Shown: positions 54,167 through 62,677 of the stretch, piece by piece
How the letters are laid out: each line of letters opens with the position of its first letter
How positions within the stretch are numbered: the first letter of the stretch is position 1
DNA from: CAMYMQ01 sp963730305
GTDB taxonomy: Bacteria > Pseudomonadota > Alphaproteobacteria > Bin65
DNA length: 64,000 nt
Assembly: GCA_963730305.1 (NCBI GenBank)
Contig: CAVSRB010000009.1
Location: 124,001-188,000, forward strand
Direction: 5' to 3'
Notes under the pieces: model-generated
What the model was told of the DNA's origin: nothing
The model's input: the letters and a program-made list of their open reading frames with translations, nothing else
Database searches by the model: none
Translations under genes and position numbers: made by a program

Positions 54167-54874
54167 ATGGTGCTCGCCGCCGGGCTCGGCGTGCGCATGC
54201 GGCCGATCACGGACACGTTGCCCAAGCCGCTGGTCCGGGTCGCGGGCGAGACCATGCTCGACCGCGCGCTCGACAAGCTGGCCGCCGCCGGGGTCACAGC
54301 CGCGGTGGTCAACACCCATCATCTCGCCGACCAGATCGCGGCCCACCTGAAGGGCCGCACGCAGCCCGAGATCACGGTGAGCCACGAGGCGGACGTGCTG
54401 GAGACCGGGGGCGGCGTGCTCAACGCGCTGCCCAAGCTCGGCGACGCGCCCTTCTTCGTGGTCAACAGCGATTCGATCTGGGACGACGGGCCGGTGCCCG
54501 CGCTCACGCGCCTCGCCGCCGCCTGGGACGACGCGGCGATGGACGCGCTGTTGCTGGTCCACCCGACGGTCTCGGCGGTCGGCTACAGCGGGTCGGGCGA
54601 CTTCTTCCTCGACCTGGCGGGCAAGCTCTCCCGCCGCCGCGAGCAGCAGATCGCGCCCTTCCTGTTCACCGGGCTGCAGATCCTCCACCCGCGCCTGTTC
54701 GAGGGCCTGGAGCCGGGCAAGTTCTCGCTCAACCGGGTCTGGGACCGCGCGCTCGAGGCCGGCCGCCTCCATGGCCTGCGCCACGACGGCGCGTGGTACC
54801 ATGTCGGCACCCCGGAGGCGCTGGACGAGGTCGAAGCGATCTTCACCGCGCCGCGGTTTTCGCTGTATGCGTGA
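54167..54874 (+). CDS. murU: N-acetylmuramate-1-phosphate uridylyltransferase-like, MurU (frameshift at the 5' end)
   Basis: This 235-residue nucleotidyltransferase has MVLAAGLGVRMRPITDTLPK (nucleotide-binding loop), VVNSDSIWDDG (metal-binding Asp region) and WYHVGTPEALDEVEAI. The normal N-terminus (a short peptide ending PTHAMVLAAG) appears upstream from ATG 54133, but one extra base, probably in AAA near 54145-54147, puts it out of frame; the coordinates given begin at the in-frame ATG 54167. It would turn MurNAc-1-phosphate into UDP-MurNAc, a cell-wall recycling route that bypasses de novo synthesis and so also fosfomycin. Position after amgK supports MurU over other sugar nucleotidyltransferases. 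Confidence 0.85.
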   Translation: MVLAAGLGVRMRPITDTLPKPLVRVAGETMLDRALDKLAAAGVTAAVVNTHHLADQIAAHLKGRTQPEITVSHEADVLETGGGVLNALPKLGDAPFFVVNSDSIWDDGPVPALTRLAAAWDDAAMDALLLVHPTVSAVGYSGSGDFFLDLAGKLSRRREQQIAPFLFTGLQILHPRLFEGLEPGKFSLNRVWDRALEAGRLHGLRHDGAWYHVGTPEALDEVEAIFTAPRFSLYA

Positions 54875-54894
54875 CGGCCCGATACGCATCACCT

Positions 54895-55033
54895 CCGTAG
54901 GGGCGGGTTTCTAACCCGCCCGCCTTCCCGGCGACGGGTTTCCGGACCGGCAGGCTGGCGGGCCGTGCTTGCCCGTGCGAGTATCCATTTCGCCGCCGCG
55001 GGCGACGGGCGGGTTGGAAACCCGCCCCTACGG
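54895..55033. repeat. Palindromic repeat family D
   Basis: CCGTAGGGGCGGGTTT (54895-54910) and AAACCCGCCCCTACGG (55018-55033) are perfect inverted arms; each also has its own local hairpin (GGGCGGGTTTCTAACCCGCCC type). The element occupies most of the gap between murU and the NYN gene, ending 38 bases before the latter. Confidence 0.8.
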
Positions 55034-55070
55034 AAGTGCCAAAATCGCCCCCCAATCACCGGAGGCCATC

Positions 55071-55919
55071 GTGAACGACGACGCCAACCTCGCCCTGTTT
55101 TGCGACTTCGAGAATATCGCGCTGGGCGTCCAGGACGCCAAATACGCCAAGTTCGACATCCAGCGGATACTCGAGCGGCTCTTGGTCAAGGGCAGCATCG
55201 TCGCCAAGAAGGCCTATTGCGACTGGGGCCGCTACAAGGACTTCAAGCGGGTCATGCACGAGGCCGCCTTCGAGCTGATCGACATCCCCCACGTCCGCCA
55301 GGCCGGCAAGAACTCGGCCGACATCCGCATGGTCGTGGACGCGCTCGACCTCTGCTACACCAAGGAGCATATCGACACCTTCGTCATCATCTCGGGCGAT
55401 TCCGACTTCTCGCCGCTGGTCTCCAAGCTGCGCGAGAACGGCCGCACGGTGATCGGCATCGGCGTGCGCAACTCGACCGCCGACCTGCTGGCCAGCAACT
55501 GCGACGAGTTCATCTACTACGACGACCTGGTCGCCGAACCGGCGCCGGCGGCCAAGCCGTCGCGGGGCCGGGGCCGGGGCAAGGCATCGGCGGACAAGAC
55601 GGGCGCGGCGGGCAGTGCGAAGGACAAGCCCCAGGGCAAGGAAGAGATCATGGACGATCCGGGCCAGGAGGCGATCGACCTGGTCATCGAGGTCGCCGAC
55701 GCGCTCCACGCCGAGCGCGGCGACCGCGCCGACCTGTGGGGCTCGATGGTCAAGCAGACCCTCAAGCGCCGCCGCCCCGGCTTCAGCGAATCCGCCTACG
55801 GCTTTCGCTCGTTCACCGACCTCTTGGAGGAGGCCCAGGCCCGCGGCCAGCTCGAGCTGGAGCTGGACGAGAAGTCCGGCGGCTATTTGATCCGGCAGAT
55901 CGACGGCAAGGGGAAGTAG
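55071..55919 (+). CDS. NYN-domain ribonuclease-like protein with C-terminal LOTUS/OST-HTH domain
   Basis: This 282-residue protein has an N-terminal NYN (PIN-like) domain with acidic residues in LALFCDFENIAL, NSADIRMVVDALDL and VIISGDSDFSPLV, typical of LabA/DUF88 and MARF1-like nucleases. A basic linker rich in Arg, Gly, Lys and Ala (about residues 155-190) is followed by a LOTUS-type winged helix (LWGSMVKQTLKRRRPGFSES, then FTDLLEEAQARGQ). GTG 55071 follows GGAGG at ideal spacing, so the longer upstream reading is rejected. It probably cleaves or binds RNA. It stands alone. Confidence 0.9.
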   Translation: MNDDANLALFCDFENIALGVQDAKYAKFDIQRILERLLVKGSIVAKKAYCDWGRYKDFKRVMHEAAFELIDIPHVRQAGKNSADIRMVVDALDLCYTKEHIDTFVIISGDSDFSPLVSKLRENGRTVIGIGVRNSTADLLASNCDEFIYYDDLVAEPAPAAKPSRGRGRGKASADKTGAAGSAKDKPQGKEEIMDDPGQEAIDLVIEVADALHAERGDRADLWGSMVKQTLKRRRPGFSESAYGFRSFTDLLEEAQARGQLELELDEKSGGYLIRQIDGKGK

Positions 55920-56030
55920 GGGACGGCCGGCGAGAGCCGGCACGCCGCTCGCGGCCGTTGGCGACCTTCGCACGGCAACACCGCGGTTGTATGATCGGGT
56001 GACAGTCATCCATCCGGAGTGGAGGCAACG

Positions 56031-56441
56031 ATGGTCGGACATTCGCCCCTTTCGCGCGCAGTCCTGGTGGCGGCCGCCCTTCTGATTGGTTCCTCGGTGC
56101 TGACCGCCGCAGCGGCGGCCGGGCGGCTGACGGTTTCCTTCGCCTGGTCGAAGCGGCACGAATGCTCGTCGACGCCGCCCGCGTTCACGATCGGCGGCAT
56201 CCCGAAGGGCACCCGGTACCTGCGCTTCACGATGACCGACCTGGACGTGCCGACCTTCCACCACGGCGGCGGCACCATCGCCTACAAGGGCAGCGGCCGG
56301 ATCCCGGAGGGCGCCTTCCGCTACACCGGGCCGTGCCCGCCGAGCGGCCGGCACAGCTACGAGTTCCTGGTCGAGGCGCTCGGTGCGAACAAGCACGTGC
56401 TGGCCAAGGGCACCGCGGTCCGCAAGTTCCCGCCGCGGTAA
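56031..56441 (+). CDS. Secreted PEBP (YbhB/YbcL) family protein
   Basis: This 136-residue protein has a Sec signal (LSRAVLVAAALLIGSSVLTA, about residues 8-28) and a PEBP-type domain: SFAWSKRHECSSTPPAF, TRYLRFTMTDLDVPTFHHGG and TGPCPPSGRHSYEFLVEAL. The pattern DLDVP...HGG and GPCPPSG.H lines the ligand pocket of these proteins. The fold is shorter than cytosolic YbhB. The role in bacteria is unknown. GGAGGCAACG precedes ATG 56031. Confidence 0.85.
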   Translation: MVGHSPLSRAVLVAAALLIGSSVLTAAAAAGRLTVSFAWSKRHECSSTPPAFTIGGIPKGTRYLRFTMTDLDVPTFHHGGGTIAYKGSGRIPEGAFRYTGPCPPSGRHSYEFLVEALGANKHVLAKGTAVRKFPPR

Positions 56442-56625
56442 ACGGCCGGCGGGCTGCCGCCGTTCCGCCAGGGTCGCGTCGGCGCAGTGACAGCGGGCCG
56501 CGGCCCTCGGCCATGCGCTCCCCGCAGCCCCGTCACCCGATCCGGCAATTGCCCATCCGCGCCGGGGCTGCCAAGGTCCTCGTTCGATAACGCGCAATCG
56601 CACGAAACGGACCGAAACCCGCCGG

Positions 56626-57909
56626 ATGGCCGACCCTTCCGCCACCACTGACAGTGCCGGCCCCGAGCCCGCCGCGTCCTCCGACCGCCGCAAGTTCGTC
56701 GTCCTGTTCGGCTCGGTGTGGCTGCTGCTGGTCACCGCCGGCGGCATGTTCCTGATCGTGGTCTCGCTCAAGGCCATCGCGCAGGATTTCGGCTGGCCGC
56801 GGGCGGTGCCGTCGCTGGGCTATTCGTTCCAGTTCCTCGGCTCGGGCCTGGGCGGGTTGGCGATGGGCTACGTGCTCGACCGCTTCGGATTCGGCGTGCC
56901 GGCGATCGTCGGCGCGCTGATGATCGGCTTCGGGTCGATGCTGGTCAGCCAGGTCGACGCCGCGTGGCAGCTCCACCTGATCTATTTCATCATGTTCGGC
57001 CTGGCCGGGCAGGGTGCGCTGGTCGCGCCGGCGATGGCCAACATCGCGCGCTGGTTCGACAGGCGGCGCGGCATGGCCGTCGGCCTGGTCGCGGGCGGAC
57101 AGAGCCTTGCCGGCATCATCTGGCCGATGGTGTTCGGCCGGCTGATCGACCAGATCGGCTGGCGCCAGCTCTATTTCTGGTTCGGCGTGTTCGCGCTGAT
57201 CGTGCTGCCGCCGGTGTGCTGGCTGATCCGCCACAAGGCGCCGGCGCCCAAGGCGGCGCCGGGCGGCGCCGGGGCCGGGAGCGGCGGGAAGGGCGCCGCC
57301 CTCGCGCGGCCCGCGCTGTCGCCGCTGGCGATCCAGTGGCTGCTGTGCGCGGCGATCACGGGCTGCTGCGTGGCGATGGCGCTGCCGCTCGCGCACCTGG
57401 TCGCGTACACCACCGACCAGGGTTTCCCGATCACCGCCGGGGTGGAGATCTTCGCGCTGACCCTGGTCGCCGCCTTCATCTCGCGGACCCTGCTGCTCGG
57501 GCCGCTGTCCGATCGGGTCGGCGGCTTGCGCGCGCTGCTCATGTTCTGCTTCGTCCAGGCGGCGAGCCTCGGCGCGCTGACCGCCTCGCACCAGCTGTGG
57601 GCGCTCTACCTGACCGGGATCCTGTTCGGTCTCGGCTACGGCGGCGTCTTCCCCGCCTACGCGATCACGATCCGCGAGCAGATGCCGATCGGCGAGGTCG
57701 GCCGGCGCACCGGCTTCGTGTTCCTGTTCGGCGCGGCCGCGATGGGGCTGGGCAGCTGGATGGGCGGCTGGCTGTTCGACCTGTCGGGCTCCTACACGCT
57801 GCCCTTCCTGATCGGGGTCGGCTTCAACGTCGCCAACCTGTTCGTGATCAGCTACCTGATCTTCCGTACGGGTACGGGCGCGGGGCGGCTGCGCCCGGTG
57901 CCTGCCTAG
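56626..57909 (+). CDS. MFS transporter (oxalate/formate antiporter-like group)
   Basis: This 427-residue membrane protein has about 12 hydrophobic helices. The cytoplasmic loop after helix 2 reads GYVLDRFGFGVPAIVGALM, and FDRRRGMAVGLVAGGQSLAG occupies the middle of the N-half. The corresponding loop in the second half is GPLSDRVGGLRALLMF. This arrangement is seen in MFS carriers of monocarboxylates and dicarboxylates. An Ala/Gly/Lys-rich loop separates the two halves (about residues 208-232). The substrate is unknown, and no co-directional partner lies within 180 bases. Confidence 0.88.
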   Translation: MADPSATTDSAGPEPAASSDRRKFVVLFGSVWLLLVTAGGMFLIVVSLKAIAQDFGWPRAVPSLGYSFQFLGSGLGGLAMGYVLDRFGFGVPAIVGALMIGFGSMLVSQVDAAWQLHLIYFIMFGLAGQGALVAPAMANIARWFDRRRGMAVGLVAGGQSLAGIIWPMVFGRLIDQIGWRQLYFWFGVFALIVLPPVCWLIRHKAPAPKAAPGGAGAGSGGKGAALARPALSPLAIQWLLCAAITGCCVAMALPLAHLVAYTTDQGFPITAGVEIFALTLVAAFISRTLLLGPLSDRVGGLRALLMFCFVQAASLGALTASHQLWALYLTGILFGLGYGGVFPAYAITIREQMPIGEVGRRTGFVFLFGAAAMGLGSWMGGWLFDLSGSYTLPFLIGVGFNVANLFVISYLIFRTGTGAGRLRPVPA

Positions 57910-58108
57910 GGCGTCCAACCGCCGTTCCCGTTCAGCTTCGGTTCACGCACGATCTGCCATCCTGGGCATGATCCGGTCGGTATGGATTGCCCCGGATTGG
58001 CCACGGCTGCGCCAAAATGCCCGGCATGCGGACATTGTAACGTGGTTGTCGCCTTCCCAAGTCATAAAGGCAGGCATCGCGACCGCTTGCCCAACCGCAC
58101 ACGAACCC

Positions 58109-59308
58109 ATGAGCGAGACCAGCTTCGCAGGAATCCCGTATCCGGTCGCCAAGGAGATGAGCGACCACTTCCTCGCCGCCGCGGCGCGGGCGGGGCTGCG
58201 CGTCGACGAATACCCGCTGGCCGACGCCGAGGGCCGGCCGCTGCGCGGGGTGCGCGACGAGGTGCTGGCGACCCACGTCACCGTGATCGGCAACCCCGAC
58301 GCCCGCGACACGGTCTGGGTGACCACCGCGCTGCATGGCTGCGAGGGCCCGGCCGGGACCATGCTGGCGATCTGGCTGATGAACCACCGCACCGCGATCG
58401 AGCGGGCGCTGGGGCCGGACGTGCGCATCGTCGTCGCCCACAACCTCAACCCCTGGGGCGCGTCCCACTTCACCCGGTTCGACGCCGACGGGGTCGACCC
58501 CAACCGCAATTTCCGCAAGCGCTTCCCCAAATCCGACCGCTGGTGCGCCCTGTCGCGCGACTACAGGCGGCTCGACAGCCACCTGAACCCCAAGGAATTG
58601 TCGCTGATAACCGAGGCCTGGCACCTCGGCATGCTGTGGGCCCAGTCGAAGATCATCACCACCAAGCGGATGATGAAGGTGATCGCGCTCGGCCAGCGCG
58701 CCGACCGCAACAAGCTGCTGTTCATCGGCACCGGGCCGACCCGGACCAACACGCTGGTCCGCGAGATCATCCGGCGCTACTCGAACAATCGGCCGGGCAT
58801 CGACGTCCACATCGACATCCACACCGGCCTCGGCAAGCGGCTGTCCAAGTCGAAGCAGCCGCTGGTGCTGACCATCTACGACCCCGAGTCGCCCGAACAC
58901 GGGCTGGCCAAGCGGATCTACGGCGACGTCGGCGAGGTCAGCTCGACCCGCGAGGCCGAGTATAGCGGCTCCGACGTCGGCACCATCGAGCAGGCCTTCT
59001 TCGAAGAGCTGCCCGCGGGCCGCACCTATCACGGCGCCTGCGTCGAGCTCGGCTCACTGTCGACCATCGCCGCCGTCGCTGCGGTGTGGCGCCACCACGC
59101 CGTGCTGCGCCGGCCCAAGCGCTATTCGGAGTGGTACGCCGACCGCTCGCGCCGGCTGATGTACGACGTGTTCTTCCCCAAGGACGACGAGTGGCGGGCC
59201 GAGGTCGTGCCCGCGCTGTACCGCGTCGTCGGCAAGGCGGTCACCGCCCTGCGCGAGGACCGAGCCTCGTTCGCCGGCGTCCGCCGGCTGAGCCCGGCGG
59301 GGCGCTAG
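58109..59308 (+). CDS. DUF2817 family protein (M14 metallopeptidase-like)
   Basis: This 399-residue protein has zinc-ligand-like segments TALHGCEGPAGTML (H and E) and DVHIDIHTGLG (H), and a VDPNRNFRKRFP motif, as in M14-type peptidases of the DUF2817 group. These enzymes are thought to remove C-terminal residues or act on N-acyl amino acids. ATG 58109 is chosen because the conserved sequence starts soon after; an upstream frame adds 47 unconserved residues. It ends before two palindromic repeats. The substrate is unknown. Confidence 0.85.
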   Translation: MSETSFAGIPYPVAKEMSDHFLAAAARAGLRVDEYPLADAEGRPLRGVRDEVLATHVTVIGNPDARDTVWVTTALHGCEGPAGTMLAIWLMNHRTAIERALGPDVRIVVAHNLNPWGASHFTRFDADGVDPNRNFRKRFPKSDRWCALSRDYRRLDSHLNPKELSLITEAWHLGMLWAQSKIITTKRMMKVIALGQRADRNKLLFIGTGPTRTNTLVREIIRRYSNNRPGIDVHIDIHTGLGKRLSKSKQPLVLTIYDPESPEHGLAKRIYGDVGEVSSTREAEYSGSDVGTIEQAFFEELPAGRTYHGACVELGSLSTIAAVAAVWRHHAVLRRPKRYSEWYADRSRRLMYDVFFPKDDEWRAEVVPALYRVVGKAVTALREDRASFAGVRRLSPAGR

Positions 59309-59335
59309 GCGCTCTTATCTCCTGCTCACGGTTGA

Positions 59336-59404
59336 CGTCATGCCCGCGAAGGCGGGCATCCAGCGGTCGCGCATGCCTGGCCCCCCGCCTGCGCGGTGGT
59401 GACG
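59336..59404. repeat. Palindromic repeat family B, copy 3
   Basis: CGTCATGCCCGCGAAGGCGG at the left and CCCCGCCTGCGCGGTGGTGACG-like sequence at the right, with CATCCAG and TGGCC inside. One arm differs (TGGTGACG), which weakens the outer pairing. Confidence 0.7.
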
Positions 59405-59424
59405 GTTGCAGTGAGCTGTCGGGA

Positions 59425-59529
59425 GTCCCCGGCTCTCCGCTTCGCTCCGGCCGGGGTGGTGTTCAGGTATGGTGGAGCGAAAGAAACACACCACCCCGGA
59501 CGCGCCCGCAGGGCGTGAGCCGGGGTCCA
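59425..59529. repeat. Palindromic repeat family C, copies 2 and 3 in inverted pair
   Basis: GTCCCCGGCTCTCCGCTTCG and CCGGGGTGGTG (59425-59462) are followed by ACACCACCCCGG and GAGCCGGGGTCC (59488-59529). This is a double hairpin between the DUF2817 gene and addB. Confidence 0.65.
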
Positions 59530-59589
59530 CGGCCGCCGCGCACCGATCCCGGCATGGACAAAGCCGCCGCTTTCCCTCAATCCTGAGGC

Positions 59590-62500
59590 ATGCCCGCCAG
59601 CACCCCAGGCCCCGCCGTCTTCACCATCGCGCCGCACCGGCCGTTCGCCGACACGCTGGCGGCGGGCATCCTCGACCGCTGGGGCGGCGAGCCGGCGGCG
59701 CTGCCGCGGACGCTGGTCCTGCTGCCGACCCGGCGCGCCTGCCGGTCGCTGCGCGAGGCCTTCCTGCGGGCGGGCGGCGGCAAGCCCATGCTTCTCCCGC
59801 GGATGCGGCCGATCGGCGACGTCGACGAGGACGAGCTGACCCTGACCGCGGCCGAGGCGGCGGCCTCGCCCTTCGACCCGGACCTGCCGCCGGCGATCGG
59901 CGAGACCCGGCGGCGCCTGCTGCTCGCCCGGCTGATCCTGAGCCGGCCGGAGGAGACCCGCGCCGACCAGGCGGTGTGGCTCGCCGCCGAGCTGGCCCGG
60001 CTGCTCGACCAGGTCCAGACCGAGCGGCTCGGCTTCGACGGGCTGGCCGAGCTCGCCCCCGACGCGCTCGCCGAGCACTGGCAGGAGACGCTGACCTTCC
60101 TGCGCATCCTCACCGACAACTGGCCGGCGATCCTCGCCGAGGAGGGCGCGATCGACCCGGCCGAGCGGCGCAACCGGCTGATCGAGGCGCAGGCCGCCGC
60201 GTGGCGCGCCGACCCGCCCGCCGACCCGGTGATCGCCGCCGGGTCGACCGGCAGCATCCCGGCGACGGCGGACCTGCTGGCGGTGGTCGCCGGCCTGCCC
60301 CAGGGCGCGGTGGTGCTGCCGGGGCTCGACCAGGGGCTCGATCCGGATGGTTGGGCGGCGGTCGGTGACGACCAGACCCATCCCCAGCACGGCCTGGCGC
60401 GCCTGCTCGCCCGCTTCGGCCTCGACCGCGACGAGGTCGACGACTGGCCCGCGCCGGAGGGAGCCGACGACCGCCACGATCGCGCGCCGCCGGCCCGCGC
60501 CGTCCTGATCGGCGAGGCGCTGCGCCCGGCCAAGACGACCGACCGCTGGCGCGCCGCTCCGGTCGCGCAGGAAAAGGCCGTGGCCGCGCTCCAGGACCGG
60601 GTCGCCTACTGCGCTTGCCCCGGCCCGCGCGAGGAGGCGGGCGTGATCGCGCTGGCGATGCGCCGGGCGCTGGAGACGCCGCGGCGGACCGCGGCGCTGG
60701 TCACCCAGGACCGCGACCTGGCAAGGCGCGTGGCGGTCGAGCTCGGCCGCTGGGGCGTCGCCGTCGACGATTCGGCCGGCACGCCGCTGGGCGGCACGCC
60801 GCCGGGCAGCTTCCTCGGCCTGGTCGCGGACATGGTGCTGGGCCGGCTCGCCCCGGTGCCGCTGCTCGCGGCGCTCAAACATCCGCTCGCCGCCGCCGGG
60901 CTGGCGCCCGCGGCCTTCCGCGCCGAGACCCGCCGGGCGGAGACGCTGCTGCTGCGCGGGCCCCGCCCCGGACCGGGCGTCGAGGGGCTGCGCGCCCGGC
61001 TGGATGCGGTGGTCGCGGAGAAGCGCCGCGACGTGGCCAAGGCCGACACCGACCGCGCCGCCGCCTGGATCGACCGGCTCGACGGCTGTCTCGCGCCTTT
61101 CCTCGCCGCCGCGGCGGAGCCGCGCGTGCCGGTCGTCGCCCTGCTTGCGCGCCCACGTCGCCGCGGCCGAGGCGCTGGCGGCGACGGCCGAGGATCGCGG
61201 TCCGGCGCGGCTGTGGGCCGGCGAGGCGGGGGAGGAGGCCGCCGCCTTCGTCGACGACCTCGATGCGTCCGCCGCCGACTTCCCGGACATCCCGCCGGCC
61301 CAGTATCCCGAGCTGTTCGCCGCGCTGATGGCGGGCCGGGCGGTGCGGCCGCGCTGGGGCGCGCATCCGCGGCTGGCGATCTGGGGCCCGCTCGAAGCGC
61401 GGTTGCAGCAGGCCGACCTGACCATCCTCGGCGGCCTCAACGAGGGCAGCTGGCCGCCCGAGCCGCCGGCCGACCCGTGGATGAGCCGGCCGATGCGCAG
61501 CGAGTTCGGCCTGCCGCTGCCGGAGCGCCGCATCGGCCTGTCCGCCCACGACTTCACCCAGGGCTTCTGCGCGCCCGACGTGCTGCTGACCCGCGCCGAG
61601 CGGGTCGAGGGCACGCCGACCGTGCCGTCGCGCTGGCTGACCAAGCTGGAGGCGCTGCTCGACGGCCTCGGCATCGGCGGCGAGGACGCGGTGGTGCGGG
61701 TGCGCTGGCGCGACCGGACGTGGCTGCCCTGGTTCCGCGACCTCGACGCGGCGGACCCGCCGCCGCCGTTCCCGCGCCCGGCGCCCCGGCCGCCACTGGC
61801 GGCGCGTCCGCGCAAGCTGTCGGTGACCCAGGTCGAGACCTGGATGCACGACCCCTACGCGATCTATGCCCGCCACATCCTCGGCCTGTCGGCGCTCGAC
61901 CCGCTCGACGCCGACCCCGGCGCCGCCGAGCGCGGCCAGTTCATCCACACGGCGCTCGACGTCTTCGTCGGACGGCATCCCGACGGCGATCTGCCGCCCG
62001 ACGCGCTCGCCCGCCTGCTCGACTGCGGCCGCGAAGCGCTCGGCGACGCCCGCGACCGGCCCGAGGTCCAGGCGTTCTGGTGGCCGCGCTTCGAGCGGAT
62101 CGCGCGCTGGTTCGTCGAGGTCGAGGCCGCGCGCCGGGGCGAGATCGACCACGCCTGGACCGAGCTGCGGGGCAGCTGGCGCTTCGCCGCGCCGGGCGGC
62201 GACTTCACCCTCATCGCGCGCGCCGACCGCATCGACCGCCGCGCCGACGGCGCCGCCGACATCATCGATTACAAGACCGGCGGCCTGCCGACCAAGACCG
62301 AGGTCAGGCAAGGCCTCGCGCCCCAGCTCCCGCTCGAGGGTGTGATCCTCGCCGAGGGCGGCTTCACCGACGTCCCGGCGATGACCCTGCACGAACTGCA
62401 GTTCTGGCGGGTGCGCGGGGCCGATCCGGCGGGCGAGACGGTCGAGATCCCGGCCGGGCCCGACCTGCTCGACGCCGCCCGCGACGGGCTCGCCCGGCTG

Positions 62501-62677
62501 GTCGCGCATTTCGACGACGAAGCGACCCCCTACGCCGCCACGCCGCATCCGGACCGGGCGCTGCGCTTCAACGACTACGCCCACCTCGCGCGCGAGGGCG
62601 AGTGGTCGGCGGAGGACGACGGTGGGAGCAATGGGGGCAGCGGGAACGGCAGCGGCGGCGCCGGGGGCGGCGCATGA
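59590..62677 (+). CDS. addB: Double-strand break repair protein AddB (one-base frameshift)
   Basis: Read across one break, this is a 1028-residue helicase-nuclease subunit that works with AddA to resect double-strand breaks for RecA. The N-terminus is FTIAPHRPFADTLAAGILDR, with LVLLPTRRACRSLREAF; the middle carries GGLNEGSWPPEP; and the C-terminal RecB-family nuclease carries RADRIDRRADGAADIIDYKT (D-x(n)-DYK). The frame shifts +1 near 61144-61147: an extra base in CTGCTTGCGCGCCC; removing it restores VVALLRAHVAAAEALA. The stop overlaps the ATG of addA (ATGA). The break is probably sequence error. Confidence 0.92.

Noticed and set aside
59338..61815. An 825-codon open frame on the minus strand opposite addB
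   Set aside because: Low-complexity Arg/Gly/Ala sequence with no motifs, running through palindromic repeats; a shadow of addB.
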